From Xiphydria camelus (lineage: Eukaryota > Arthropoda > Insecta > Hymenoptera > Xiphydriidae): 64,000 bases of DNA. The stretch covers positions 15,060,402 to 15,124,401 of the forward strand of contig OY783197.1 in NCBI GenBank assembly GCA_963678675.1. The letters run 5' to 3'. The translations under genes and the position numbers were made by a program. The first letter of the stretch is position 1; each line of letters begins with the position of its first letter. The notes beneath the pieces were generated by a model. That model ran no database searches. It had not been told where the DNA came from and saw only the letters and a list, made by a program, of their open reading frames with translations. This document shows, in pieces, positions 42,807 through 55,149 of the stretch.

Positions 42807-44836
42807 TGAAAAACGCCCATAAAGGAAATAACACGAAATGGGCACCAAAAAACTCTCTCAGACGTGAACAAATGTTAGCAATTTTACTATTCCAAAAAGT
42901 CAAGAAGGAGCTGAGATTTTTCGAGAAATGTAGTTGAAAACTAAAAATGTCTTGCTGCTCACGTAATGGACCAAACAATTGGAAAAAATTCTGGAACATA
43001 GGGATCCTTAAAGGGAACTCATAAAAAAATATTGTGTCGTATTTGGCACGAAATTCAAATTTTTAAAAAATAAACAATTTTAAAGTGCTTTTTCCACCAC
43101 TTCTTGAAAAGGTGCTATCATAATTTTTTTATAAACGTGCCTTCGCATCATTATTATTCTCAAATTTTTTCTGATTTTTTGATTTGGTGGCACGTGCCAA
43201 AAAAATACAAGCAAACCTTATAGGAACTGGGTCCCAGTGGATTTGGCTGGGCTTCACATATGTTGTAGATCTTGATGTTCTGATCAAAAGTTATTATTGC
43301 CGTAACACAACGGAAAATGGGCAGTTTTTGAGTTTTGAGACCTTAAAGTTCATACTTTTTGCTTTCCGTCATACGGTCTATTGGATCGAAATAATCATGT
43401 AAAATCAGGTTTTCTGTGAATTTTGCTAAAAATCACGTAGGTATTTTGTAGTTGGTGAGCTACCGATTCAGGTATCATCCGGCCAGACAAAAAATAAGCA
43501 GTTCTGGGGGGAGACTTTAAAGTTACCGCTCTTTACTCGAAACCATACGCTCTTTTTCAGCCAATTCAAGCACGCCTTCAAGATCATGTGCGATCTTGTG
43601 AGCACGTGTTTGCCTCCGTATACTTATGCGCGAGGGTGTGCGTGTCTGTGCATAGATTAACATTTTTTAATGTCTGATTTTTCCACTTTTTTCTAATTTT
43701 GTCCTTGTATCTGCATTGTTTTAGGGCACAAATCTTATGGAAACTGGTTTAGTACTGAAATCCTCGCGTACTTCACATATATTGTAGTTTATGACCTCCT
43801 GATCAAAAGTTACCATTGCCATACACTCAAAAAATGTAACTTTTGATCAGGATATCATAAACTACAATATATGTGAAGTACGCGAGGATTTCAGTACTGA
43901 ACCAGTTTCCATAAGATTTGTGCCCTAAAAGCAATGCAGATACACGGACAAAATTAGAAAAAAATGGAAAAATCAGACATTAAAAAATTTTAATCTATGC
44001 ACACGCACGCACACACTCGCGCATAAGTATACGGAGGCAAACATGTTCTCACAAGATCGCACATGATCTTGAATGCGTGCTTGAATTGACTGAAAACGAG
44101 CGTACGGTTTCGAGTAAAAAGCGATAACTTTAAAGTCCCCCCCCCCAGAACTGCTTATTTTTTATCCGACCGGGTGATACATGAATCAGTAGCTCACCAA
44201 CTACAAAATACGTGATTTTTAGCAAAATTCACAGAAAACCTAATTTTACATGATTATTTCGATCCAATAGACCGTATGACGGACAGCAAAAAAAGTATGA
44301 ACTTTAAGGTCTCAGAATTAAAAAACTGCCCATTTTTCGTTGTTGCGGCAATAATAACTTGATCAGAACATCAAGATCTACAACATATGTGAAGCCCAGT
44401 TAAATCCACCGGGACCCAGTTCCCATAAGGTTTGCTTGTATTTTTTTTTGGCACGTGCCACCAAATCAAAAAATCTGAAAAAATTTGAGAATAATAATGA
44501 TGCAAAGACGCGTTTATAAAAAAAATTATGGTAGCACCTTTTCAAGAAGTGGTGGAGAGCACTTTTTAAAATTGCTTATTTTTTTTAATTTGAATTTCGC
44601 GCCAAATACGCTACAATATTTTTTTCTGAGTTCCCTTTAAGGATCCCTATGTTCCAGAATATTTTCCAATTTTTTGGTCCATTACGTGAACAGCAAGAAA
44701 TGTTTAATGTTCAACTACATTTCTCGAAAAATCTCAGCTCCTTCTTGACTTTTTGGAATAGTAAAATTGCTAAAATTTTTTCACGTCCGAGAGAGTGTTT
44801 TGATGCCCATTTCGAGTTATTTCCTTTATGGGCGTT
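42807..44836. repeat. 2-kb near-perfect palindrome
   Basis: Arms of about 1 kb run from ACGCCCATAAAGGAAATAAC outward-in to a centre near 43828 (TGATCAAAAGTTA...TAACTTTTGATCA) with a loop of only about 25 bp. Divergence between arms is low by eye. Neither arm contains a supported gene. The open frames at 42790-42999 and 44649-44975 are the same sequence read from the two arms. No terminal target duplication was identified. Confidence 0.85.
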
Positions 44837-45523
44837 TAGTCCAGTAAACGAAGGTCTGAAATACGAGTTTTTGCTAAACAGGCTGCGTTTTTGTTTAACG
44901 TTGTCATTTGACCCTATAAAGCTCTGGGTGAAGTATCGCGGTTTTTCCTTTAGTAATTTGGTTGAAAAACAATAACAAATACCCAAAAAATAGGTTATTC
45001 AAAAAGAACTCGAAAACTAAGCGAGATATCGAAAAAAGTGTAAATTCAAAATTGTAGAGCTTAAAATTCTCTATAAAAAAGGTCTATACAGTTTACCCCC
45101 ACTCCATACGGTTTACCCTCTAGAGCAGCGCGAACGTTAAGGGTGCAAAGAAAATCGTAAAACATCGAAAATGTAACATTTTTTAATGCTCCTTTTTTTA
45201 AATCGCTTAAGAAATTCTCTACTTTTTAAATAAAATTATATATTTTTTTCACTTAATTGTTTAAAAAGTGTCAAGTAAAATAAACGATATCTCTCGATAT
45301 ATTGAATTATTTTTTCTTTTTTGTGTTCCATAATTTTGTTAGTTAAATTCCCTACACATTACACGGGTCATTTTTCTGTAATTGTAATTTTTTAAATATC
45401 TCGGTTTTCAGAAATTGCTTTCCCAACCTTGGTGCGTCCGGAGAACCACTGGTCGCCTTCTTCTTTCCCCCCACGTTGGTGGGTGTTAGGCCCGTTACCT
45501 GGGTCTCGCTGTCCTCCGTTTAA

Positions 45524-46052
45524 CCCTTTCGAGACTAACGGGACAATACGTCCCAAGACAGATTTCATTTTTACTAGTGGGCACAATCGTCCCGTATTTA
45601 CGTGTATAAATGCCAGTTCAGTCTTTTCAACGACTAAGGTCATATAGCCGGGTGTTGGTTACGAACAAATCGAGATAACCTCAAATTTATCGAACTCGTG
45701 GGTGCATGTAGTGTAGGAAAATCGAGAAGCGGACAAGGACTGTTTGCAGAACATGTAGTGTGCCGTTGTGTAATGACTGTTTTACCGCTTTCCATATGTA
45801 AAATTGTGTAAACGTTTGTAAAAAAATATTTGTTCAACTAATTCATGTGTGTTATTTTAGTACTGATGGGATATATTGTCCCAAAGTAATGGACTAATGG
45901 GACAATATGTCCCACTAAAAAAAATAAATAAAAAGGTTCGAAAAAATCTGAAAAAATTACAAACATCTTAAAAAGGTTTCTATTTTAAAAATATGAAACA
46001 ACATATTAAATTAGTCCGCACAAAAAAAAAAGAAAAATCCGTCTTGAAAGGG
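45524..46052 (+). mobile_element. piggyBac-derived element, TTAA duplication
   Basis: CCCTTTCGAGAC and GTCTTGAAAGGG ends lie inside TTAA on both sides (45520-45523 and 46053-46056). A subterminal palindrome GGGACAATACGTCCCA recurs near the right end as GGGACAATATGTCCCA. The element keeps a piece of the transposase C-terminus. Confidence 0.85.
45703..45801 (+). pseudogene. piggyBac transposase C-terminal cysteine motif
   Basis: The frame reads CM, a stop, then CRKIEKRTRTVCRTCSVPLC and NDCFTAFHM before a stop. The C-x2-C...C-x2-C...LC..CF..H pattern is the cysteine-rich C-terminal domain of piggyBac transposases, here broken by a TAG at 45709. It identifies the surrounding TTAA element. Confidence 0.75.
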
Positions 46053-46473
46053 TTAAGGGGTTACGCCTAGTCAGAATTTTCGAAAAAATCGATTTTTCGT
46101 TTTCGACGGATTCTTAAAGTACAACCTTTCAAAAATATTCTCTGAAAATTTCAAGTCGATCCGTTCAAAATTGAGCGAGTTACGGCCGTTTTTATAGTTA
46201 CGTTGTGCGAGCCGCGCGACGCAAGTATAACGGAGTAAAGGTTTCTCGAGCGTTATACTAAAAATAGTGAGAAATGCTTGAAAATGATTGCATTCGGTAG
46301 ATTGAAGTAAAAAAAAAATTCAGTTAAATTTTCAAGTCTTAGGAAGCTCGTTGCAAAGATATTTGAATAATAAAATAACATGTGTTCTTATGGGTTATAG
46401 CTAACAAACCGCGATATTTCTGAGAAAAATAGTGAAAAAATTCTGAAATTGTTTGAACAGCAAGTTTAATGAA

Positions 46474-48741
46474 TGGTACAGTTCCAAAGGTCTGGGGAGA
46501 GGCAAGGATTGCCTTCATACCCAAACCCGGAAAAAACGGCTATATTAAGCCAAGAGACTTCAGACCCATAAGCCTAACTTCCTTTGTGTTGAAAACCTTG
46601 GAAAGGCTTATGGATAGACACATTAAGAGTTCATACATAGCCGAATGACCTCTATCCCCTGCACAATATGCCTATAGGGAGGGCAGATCCACAGAGACTG
46701 CCCTACACCACCTTGTGGCAAGGGTGGGGGAACAGATAGAGAAAGGGGGCTATGCTATGGCACTCTTCATAGACATTGAAGGAGCGTTTGATCGCACCGG
46801 ATACAATGTAATAACCGAGGCCATGTCTAGTAGAGGGATACCAGAAACACTAATAGACTGGACTCGGAGCATGTTGGCGAACAGATTGGTGATCGCCAAG
46901 AAAGATGATATAGAGGTAAGGGGGCGACCATCGGGAGGATGTCCGCAGGGAGGGGTTTTGTCACCTCTACTGTGGTGCCTCGTAGTGGACGAACTCTTAA
47001 AACTACTGAGGAGGGAAGGATTCCTGGTCCATGGCTATGCAGATGATGCTGCGGTTGTGGTCAGGGGCAACTTCCTTAGTGTACTAAGGGACAGAATGAA
47101 CTGTGCCGTACGAACAGTGGATGAATGGTGTAAAAAGACCAATCTCTCGGTGAACCCGGAGAAAGTGTCTGCCATGATATTCACTAGAAAATACAAGGTG
47201 GAGTATCCGGAACCATTAAGGTTCAGGGGGACAAACATCGAGTATGTCAGAACACAAAAATACTTGGGTGTCGTCTTAGACACCAAGTTGCATTGGAAAG
47301 AACATATCACATGCCAGATCGCGAAGGTATATGCCTCGCTATGGGCATGCAGAAGAGCAATGGGCAGAAACTGGGGCTTTAGTCCCAGGGTCTGTCTGTG
47401 GCTGTACAAAATGGTGTTACTGCCAAGATTACTGTATGCAGCAGTGATTTGGTGGCCAAGAGTAGGGAGGATCGAATCAAGAAACCGGTTGAAAGCCCTT
47501 CAGGGCGTGTTCCTGAGGGCTGCAACAGGGGCGATGAGATCCACACCAACTGAGGCCCTAGAGGTGGCACTTGATGTGCTGCCTCTTGACCTTTTGATAA
47601 GAAAAAGAGCGGAACTCTCTGCATACAGGATGAACTGCCTTGGGGAGTGGACCAGGGCAAGGACAGCACACACCAGACTAGGCATGCTTAATCAAGGATC
47701 TATGTCCTTGAGACAGGATAAGATAGCCAGGAAATACCAGATCAGGAAGGCCTTTGTGGTCTACCTACCTGAGAGGAATCACTGGGAAATTAGTAAGAGG
47801 ACTCCGGGTCCCACAGTCAGGCACTGGTATACCGATGGGTCGGGGTACGGGGGTCGCTTTGGGACGGGAGTCTTTGGACCTCAAGAAGACCTCAGGGTAA
47901 GTATCGCCCTGGGAGACAAAGCCACAGTGTTCCAGGCGGAAGTCTTGGCAATAAAACACTGCCTGGAACTACTTGTAGAGCAGCGCACTGCGAACAAGTA
48001 TATTTATATTTGGTCTGACAGTCAAGCTGCTATAAAAGCACTCCACAGGACAAGCACAAATTCACAGATTGTGTGGGAGACTATGGAAGTGCTAGAGATT
48101 CTAGGGAAAACCAACAAGATTACTCTTGCTTGGGTCCCCGGACACACAGGAGTCCATGGTAACGAGATAGCGGACGTACTGGCGAAAGAGGGCACCAGAA
48201 AGGAGAACCTCATGCCAGTGGGAGTCCCCTTTGCCATGGGCAGGTTAGAGATTAAGAGGAAATTCCACAGGGAGCATTTTCACCGGTGGACTAATCTAGG
48301 AACGGGCAGACAGGCGAGGAATCTAATGCCTCGCCTAGCACAAAAGAGAGCCAGGTTACTAGTGAACATGAACAGGATAAGCCTGAGCATTACAATCAGA
48401 CTATTAACTGGTCACGGAAAATTCAACTCACACTGCAGGAGACTAGGTCTATCGGAAACGGATAGATGTCGATACTGCAAAGTGGAGAGGGAAGATGCCC
48501 AGCACCTGCTGCTGGAATGTCCAGCACTAGGAGCTTATAGACACCGTCTGATAGGCGAGGCTTTTCCTAGCCTGGAAAGGGCTAGAGAGCTAGGGGTGGA
48601 ATGGATATGTGGACTGGCCAAAAAGGCCAAGATGCAAATCTAAGGTACACCCCTAATCACAGCGGGGCTACAATAAAACTATTAAGTTTTCGGTGGCGTT
48701 CAGGGATGATTAGCGTCCTAACCGCTTTTATTATTATTATT
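46474..48741 (+). mobile_element. 5'-truncated I-type LINE with 12-bp duplication
   Basis: AAGTTTAATGAA lies at 46462-46473 and 48742-48753. The element begins inside the reverse transcriptase and ends in a (TTA)n tail, as expected of a non-LTR insertion by target-primed reverse transcription. The empty target is preserved at 29390-29401. The combination of reverse transcriptase with RNase H points to the I/LOA side of the non-LTR tree. Confidence 0.88.
46475..48643 (+). pseudogene. RT-RNase H polyprotein of the I-type LINE
   Basis: The frame begins at the insertion point with FIPKPGKNGY and FRPISLTSF, meets one TGA at 46646-46648, then runs open to 48643. Visible motifs are FIDIEGAFD (motif A aspartate), GGCPQGGVLSPLLW and YADDAAVVV. 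RNase H follows with YTDGSG, FQAEVLAIKH, WSDSQAAI and HGNEIADVLAK (D, E, D, D in order). A C-terminal CRYCKVEREDAQHLLLEC zinc motif closes the protein. All catalytic residues of the surviving parts are present. The 5' truncation and one stop make it a dead copy, but apparently a young one. Confidence 0.88.
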
Positions 48742-49589
48742 AAGTTTAATGAACTAAAATCATCTATACCAATTTTCACGTTCTCATTAGGAAGCCCGTT
48801 ATTTTTTTATTAATTGTTCTTTATAAATTTAACCTTTGATAAGTCAATGTGGCTACGTTGCATGACGTACAGATGCATGACCAGATGTTTTGGGCTCCAT
48901 TTTTGAACTCACAGATACACACATACTACTGTACGTCAAACGTTGTCGCCACATCGCACGAAGAACATACTTTAGAGTGTTACTGTACTTCAGTGGACTA
49001 ACTTTTAGCAGGGAAAAAGCCCCTGTACCGCTCGAGAAACCTTAAACGCGTTTTTTCCGAAACGGCTTCTTCAAAATCGGTGACCACGATATCTCAAAAA
49101 CGAGTGGACCGATTTACTTGAAATTTTACATACTTTTTTTTTAATATCAAAAGGCAGTCCTCAATCGAAGGATTTCTTTTCGATGCATACTTTTTTTTTA
49201 TATCAAGGAAAATTAAGTGATTTTTTACTGAAATTTAGACTCACTTTCGATCGCCATTTTTTTTAAATTAATATTTTATCAAATCCTTCGATTAAGGACT
49301 AGATAATATGATACAAAAACGTAATTTATTTGTTTTTTTGATGTCAGATGATTGGTGTGGAAGTTACAGTGGTCACCGCGGAAAGCCTTTTTTAACAGCG
49401 GTCCGGGAAATACATTATATCTGCTACACATTTGTAAATTTTTTCCAGCAAAAAAATTATGAATCATAGTCAAAGATATACCCTTTACTATGAAAAAAAA
49501 CCGTTCGAAACCTGCATCATTTTCCCAAAAAAAAATTCACAAAAACGCCTTTTTTTCGGCCGCAAACTAGATGTAACCCCTTAAGCGAT

Positions 49590-52076
49590 TTAAATTTTTA
49601 CCAGAAAATATATACAATCTCGAATACAATCTCGACGAAACAGGGTTGACAACCGCAATGATAACCCATCAAAGTTATCTCCACATCTGGAAAAAAACAA
49701 GTCGCGCAAGTTGCTTCTGCTGAACGGGGTGGACTAGTTACGTTTGTTGGATTCGTGAATGCTGTCGGGAGGTCTCTGCCGCCAGTTTACGTATTTCCGA
49801 GAATAAGAAATTTGGATGACTTCTTGATAGGAGCACCCCCTTCTAGCTTGGCCCTAGAGAATAAAACCGGTTGGATGACTTCTGACCTTTTTCCTAGCGT
49901 TCTAAAACATATAGTCAATCAGACGAAGTGTAGCGCAGAAAACCCCATCTTATTATTGATAGATAATCACGAATCGCATGTCAATTTAAAAATATGCAAA
50001 AGATCACGGCATCTGTTTATTGAGTTTTCCACCGCATACAGCGCACCGACTCAAGCCTCTTGATATCGGTGTATTTGGCCCATTTAAGACTTATCTCAAC
50101 ATAGTGTTTAATGATTGGCACACTTCTTATCCGGGGAAAACGATTTCCGTAAGAAATATTGCAAGCTTAACCAATGCAGCTTATTCAAGAGCTTTCTCTT
50201 TAAAGAATATAATTAATAGTTTTGAAAAAACTGGACTGTGTGGCCCAAAAACAGATTAGTGTTTTCTGAAGATAATTTTGCGCCAAGTTATGTTACGGAT
50301 ATGCCTCCCCCAGAAGAACAAAACAGTCAAGCAAATGAAGTAGAACAAACCGCACAGGATATCAGACATTCTTCCTCAGATGCTGAAAATTTAAATATAG
50401 GATGTCGGGCAGAGAGAACTCCCGAAAAGAAGATAATTACACAGGTTTACAAAAAGAAGTCCGGACTATTTGACCGGACCATGGTATTCCGAGGTATTTT
50501 TGCGTCCTGAATCCGATCCCGAGGTCATCTGAGCCCCATCACGTCAGAAAAACGAGATTTCAAGGTCATTTAGAGGTTAGAATGACCATTTTTTGGAACT
50601 GGACCCGGGACAATTTCTCAAGCGACCTGTTGAGTTGGAGGGTAGCTGTTTAGGTCTTGAATACCTTCCAAACATTGGAATGGAGTCCTAAATCTCGACC
50701 GAGACTATCACAGAACCACCCCAGTGGATAAAATGTTGCCATAATCGTTGTATCTCGCGGATTACGATCTCCCTGTCAAGGCATCCAATTCCGGCGATCC
50801 GTTCACTGTGACATATTGACAGTGGACCCAGCACTGACCCTAATGGCCTTAGAACCTTGGAGTCATGCTCTGGGTGCTGCTCAGGGCAGTCCCATTTCCT
50901 TATTTATTTATTTCACGGGCTCTTGCCCTTTTCAAAGACATTACAACCAACATAATTGGATGGCACAAATTTGCTGTAAGTTGACGAAGGAATCTTACCA
51001 ACTCACGAGTTTAAGCTCCCTGCCAAGACGCAGAAACTTGACGGAAAACTTCCATATCTCGAGAACTGCTCAACTCATTCATCTGAAATTTCGCACCATG
51101 TTAGGGGACTTCTTGGGAACATTGTTTGTATCCGAACAATAAAGACCCTTCTGTAAAGCCGATTGTTCGTGTACAATCGGCCCGATGAAACAGCATGCAG
51201 AAGATGAGTCAAAAATTTGTGCGTCTGCAGTGGCAACCTCCTCGTTGCAAATCTCGTTTCTCTGACGTGATGGGGCTCAGATGACCTCGGGATCGGATTC
51301 AGGACGCAAAAATACCTCGGAATACCATGGTCCGGTCAAATAGTCCGGACTTTTTTTTTTGTAAACCTGTGTTATTCATGACATCACTATCTTCAAGCCA
51401 AAGAAAACCCTACCATTACCCGAAACTGAACTTGTTTCTCCATCTGGCAGCTACAGAATGAGCAGTGTTACCAAAACTGTGCGTTTCACTCCGGATATGG
51501 TGAAACTGTATCCCAAATCTGAGTGAAAAATTTCTAAAAGTACAAGAAAAAACCTGGTATTTCTTGAATCTATACTGACACCCCAGAAAAGGAAAGACTG
51601 GAAAGTATTGAGACCGAGAAAGAGTTAAAGAAAAGAAAAATTGTAACTCGAAATCTAGGAGCATTGGAAAATGGGAGTCACAAAAAAATCAAGCAAAGAA
51701 AAGATAAGAAAATTAATAAGAAAAATTATCTATCGTCATCTTCAGAGGATGAGGATATATTCGAATATCTCAAGGAACTTAATGACGAGGAATTAAAGAA
51801 AGGAGATTTTATTCTAGTGAAATTTAAACTAATATCTAGAGTGATTCACTATGTTGGTTAAATAACTGATGAGGAAGAAAATTCAAGTTTCACCATTAAA
51901 TTATTACGAAGGAAGGGATTATCTACTACGTTATATTTTCCCAATATAGATGATATCTCAGAATTGGATCGGGATGATATTTTAGCGAAACTTATTCCAC
52001 CAATAACCCCAGGAACTTCAAGAACTGCCTCTTATATTAAATTTAGTTATAATTTCGGAACTTTGGTTGTTAACTA
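49590..52076 (+). pseudogene. pogo/Tigger-type transposase, broken and interrupted
   Basis: Plus-strand frames give YNLDETGL, GLVTFVGFVNAVGRSLPPVY, ILLLIDNHESHV and, after a shift, PPHTAHRLKPLDIGVFGPFK. They continue with a helical region to NSFEKTGLCGPKT and an acidic C-terminus (LSSSSEDEDIFEYLKELND...KGDFILVKF). These are the DDE_1 endonuclease motifs and the usual C-terminal extension of pogo-type transposases. There are at least three frameshifts. A MITE at 50440-51371 splits it, and its N-terminal DNA-binding half is cut off by the TTAA element ending at 49580. It lies on the strand opposite to POLRMT. Confidence 0.8.
50440..51371. mobile_element. Foldback MITE inside the pogo gene, TTA duplication
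   Basis: The ends CACAGGTTTACAAAAAGAAG and the complement continue through AGTCCGGACTATTTGACCGG. TTA lies at 50437-50439 and 51372-51374. Excising the element with one TTA lets the pogo reading frame run from PEKKII straight into HDITIFKPKK without a shift, supporting the boundaries. No coding capacity. Confidence 0.8.
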
Positions 52077-52079
52077 AAA

Positions 52080-53037
52080 CTTCTAAAACTAATTTGTGTT
52101 AATTTGATTTATATGTCTTTATATGTTACCAAGAATCAACAGTATTAAACAATAAATGCAAACATTTTGGGATAATTTGACTTCCTTAGATACTGTCTCA
52201 CCTGGCCCAAAACTCCCTGCCCAAGGGCAGCGTTCCGCTATTTTACATTTTTTCAAAAATTCGTTTTTTGAACCCTAAAAAATAATTTTTTCTCTATTTC
52301 TTATGGCCGCCAATTTAAAAATTCTTAAGCTTTCAACATGCCAAAAAGCCTCTCAAATAAAGTGAAAGCCGTGTATCTACAACGTAAATTTTTCTTAGGT
52401 GTCCAATGCTCCCCGATCTCCCTCTTAAGCGGGAAACACTACAATCTTTTGATAAAAATTGTTCAGTTTTTAAAATCAAGAAATTTTCATCTCAAAAATT
52501 GTATTATTTGTTTGGGAAATCGGTTTATTCAAATGGCTTTACAAATAAAGCGGTATATAAGAAAAGCTTTTAGATAAAAGTTGTTTGGTTTAACAGGCTA
52601 TACAACTTTTGTATTAAAGCTTTTATTGTTTTTCAATTCGTTAAAAATTCTGTTTAAAGTGGTTAACTTTAAGAGGCTGGTTAATCACTTTAAATAAAAG
52701 TTAGTGATCCCTTGAAAAAAGATTTCGTATTCTCTATTCTATAAAATATTATAGCTTTTCGGATCGACGACCGACCGACCCGAAATCTCCCACTGACGCA
52801 TTGGTCAATCAATCGCCTACCGGGGCGTCCCCCCGCCAATCGCGTCCCCTCACCCCGCGTCGGCCGCCAATGGGATGCAGTATGCCATCGTCAATCGGTG
52901 CGGTGCAAGCCAGTCAAGTAGAGGCCCGTTTACCCGTTTGGCCGGCGTTTTGTCGAATTCGAGCGACGTAATGCGTCGCGAGATAGGTCCGTTAACCGAC
53001 CGTCGTCCCTACAAACTTGGGGGAGCGCCACGATAGC
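52080..53037. other. No gene recognised
   Basis: The first part is probably the 3' end of the pogo element; the rest includes a GC-rich stretch at 52765-53100 with GACCGACCGACCC repeats. No supported frame. Confidence 0.35.
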
Positions 53038-53104
53038 GGCGCGGGGGCGACAGCCCCCCGGGTGTTGGCGAGCGAAGCGAGCAGGGGGTTGATGCCCCCT
53101 AGTT
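53038..53104 (+). mobile_element. Possible Helitron-like 3' end
   Basis: GCGGGGGCGACAGCCCCC and then GCGAGCGAAGCGAGCAGGGG are followed by GGTTGATGCCCCCTAG and T. A GC hairpin directly before CTAG is the classic 3' end of rolling-circle transposons. No helicase gene or 5' end was seen, so this is tentative. Confidence 0.3.
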
Positions 53105-53755
53105 TTCAATAAATTTTAAATCTATCGAATTTCATCAAGTTCGACAGCGGATTTTTAAAAAATGGGAACTATTTCAATGATCATCTTTTAAATTTATGGC
53201 CGCTATTGTATACGTAAGACTTGTTCACCGATTGGCGGCTGGTCGACCCGAGTTCGGAATGGTCACCGAAGAGACTTTTCTATCAAATTGCGACACGACT
53301 ATAGAGTTATTTTCTGACCTCGCGCAAAAGCTACTGATCGCAAGTAATTTTGAATAATATTTTTGTAGACTAATTTCTCAAGGAGAATCGGGCTCTTATC
53401 GAATCATCGAAGTAAGAGACATCTAAGATATCGTGCACGTGTGATCTAGATCTTCACAAATTTAAAGTAAAATCAGGGTACTGGAACATGAATGATATGA
53501 ATTCACGAGATGTGAAATAAGTGTTCTGAATTTAAATTACGAAAATGAAAATGGATTATCTAATTCCGAGGAACAACCATAGTCTCCAATAAAATACCTA
53601 TGCTCCAAAGTGAGAATGGGTGGTATAGAAAAATAGATGATTATGTTGAAATACGCGATAATTAACCGATTAAATTGTGACACTATAAAATACGTGTTGC
53701 TTAACTGTGAATTTCGATACTGAAAACTATGAACATTTTCCTACGGAAAATTCTT
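53105..53755. other. POLRMT intron, nothing recognised
   Basis: Intronic sequence between the GC-rich stretch and the exon at 53758. No gene or clear repeat. Confidence 0.5.
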
Positions 53756-53757
53756 AC

Positions 53758-53929
53758 CTTATTCATCGTTTCTACAGTACAAGCATGCGTCCAGAAACAA
53801 TCATGGACAGATACAAATGTCAGATCGGCGTCCTCGCAGTATAGACTTGTAAGCATCATATGAGAAGAGTCGAGGGAGTGAATGAAATTTGGCGGAAATG
53901 CATTCCGTTGCTTTGCCATGTTTGGCTTC
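53758..53929 (-). CDS. POLRMT: POLRMT exon with second catalytic aspartate
   Basis: Between TATATTGCAG and GTAAGA. It reads KPNMAKQRNAFPPNFIHSL, then DSSHMMLTSLYCEDADL and FVSVHDCFWTHACTVETMNK. The invariant HDCFWTH motif carries the second metal-binding aspartate of single-subunit T7-type RNA polymerases, and PPNFIHSLDSSHMM is the preceding palm helix. The first base completes a GAG codon split across an 85-bp intron. Both splice sites are canonical. Confidence 0.96.
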
Positions 53930-54014
53930 CTGCAATATAAATTGATAATGATTAATTATACCTGTCATTTACATATTTCCTTCCTTCACATATCAATATT
54001 CTCTTCGAACTTAC

Positions 54015-54282
54015 TCGGATATATCCATCATGTTACGTTGATCGAATACGTGTTTTTTCATTGGTCGAACGTTTTTAACGTAAGGTTGTACTACGGGAAG
54101 TCCTAGAGGAGTAATCCACTCCACGTTTTGTCCACGGATTTGGCAAATCAATTTTGCAGATTCGGTAAACCAATCCTGTATCTCCCTAGCACTCTTGAAC
54201 ATCGTTCTCAAGCTGTCGAATGTTTTCTGGACCAAATAAAGACTGGCAGCCCATACGTGTTTTTGTGGAAAGCCTTCTATTT
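54015..54282 (-). CDS. POLRMT: POLRMT exon (fingers)
   Basis: Between TTTATACAG and GTAAGT. It reads EGFPQKHVWAASLYLVQKTF, then MFKSAREIQDWFTESAKLI and VEWITPLGLPVVQPY. These are the conserved fingers helices of mitochondrial RNA polymerase, including the TESAKLI and TPLG.PV.QPY motifs. Codons are split at both edges (phase 1 in, phase 2 out), matching the neighbouring exons. The intron upstream is 7.4 kb and contains four transposon insertions and the assembly gap. Confidence 0.95.
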
Positions 54283-54427
54283 CTGTATAAATGATAATCT
54301 TTATATGTATATGCAGATAATCTTTATATATGCAGTTCGTTAATTTACTTGTGATGCACATTCATGATTTGTAAATTTAGTTAAATAATAATGTTGGCCC
54401 CGAAGAAAAATGCCTCGCTTCACTTAA

Positions 54428-55149
54428 GGGGGTATTACTGTCTAGACGCTTCAAAAATTCGATTTTTTTTCTTGCATTTTCTTATAATTTGGTAGTATAG
54501 AATGTGTCTCAAAAATACTAATTTGAAATTCGTAGAACTCCTATAGTTACAGAGGCTTAAAGGCTGCGGTGCGTTGGGGCGCAGCAGGTAGTCATCAACT
54601 TTAAACGCGTTTTTCTCGAAACGACATTTTTCAAGTCGGGCGCACGTTTTTCTCAAAAACTATTGGACCGATTGACTTCTGGTTTTGCACACATTTCGAG
54701 GGAACCTTCACCTATGGTCTGAACTAGAATAATACCGATAGCTTGAATATTTTAGCCCTGCTCTCATGTTTTAGTTGACAATTTTTCGGGAAAATTAAAC
54801 TTTAATCTTAAAACAGCTGCGATTGCGATAAAAAATTTCGTACCTACTTAGTTCTAGTTCAGACGATAACTACATTCATATAGATTTAAAAAAAAATTTG
54901 TTCTCTCTCAGACGATTAGGACCGCCACAATATGGTCGCCCGATTGAACGAGCGTCTCACGCCACGATTTGCATAACAGCGCATAACTTGTACAGATTCT
55001 AATAAAATGTTTTATTAAAATTTGTATTGTTAGTTGAAACATGTCTTATTATGCGTCAAAAACCCCGGCACTCTGTAGGTTTGATAGTTTTCGCAAAATT
55101 AATTCCTAAAAATTACATTAAAAACAAGCGTCTAGACAGTAATACCCCC
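54428..55149. mobile_element. Kolobok-like non-autonomous TTAA element
   Basis: GGGGGTATTACTGTCTAGAC and its complement lie inside TTAA (54424-54427 and 55150-55153). The interior has AAACGCGTTTTTCTCGAAAC near 54602, shared with 46057-49580 and 58691-61474. No coding capacity. It lies in a POLRMT intron. Confidence 0.75.

Larger units (their letters stand above)
46057..49580. mobile_element. Kolobok-like TTAA element interrupted by a LINE
   Basis: GGGGTTACGCCTAGT and ACTAGATGTAACCCC ends lie between TTAA at 46053-46056 (shared with the piggyBac element) and 49581-49584. Without the LINE and its duplication it is about 1.24 kb and non-coding. It carries the phrase AAACGCGTTTTTTCCGAAAC near 49047, which recurs in the other two TTAA/GGGG elements here. 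It landed in the pogo-type gene that continues at 49585. Confidence 0.7.

Noticed and set aside
42790..44975. Matching open frames on opposite strands (42790-42999 and 44649-44975)
   Set aside because: They are the same sequence read from the two arms of a palindrome, with no family motif.
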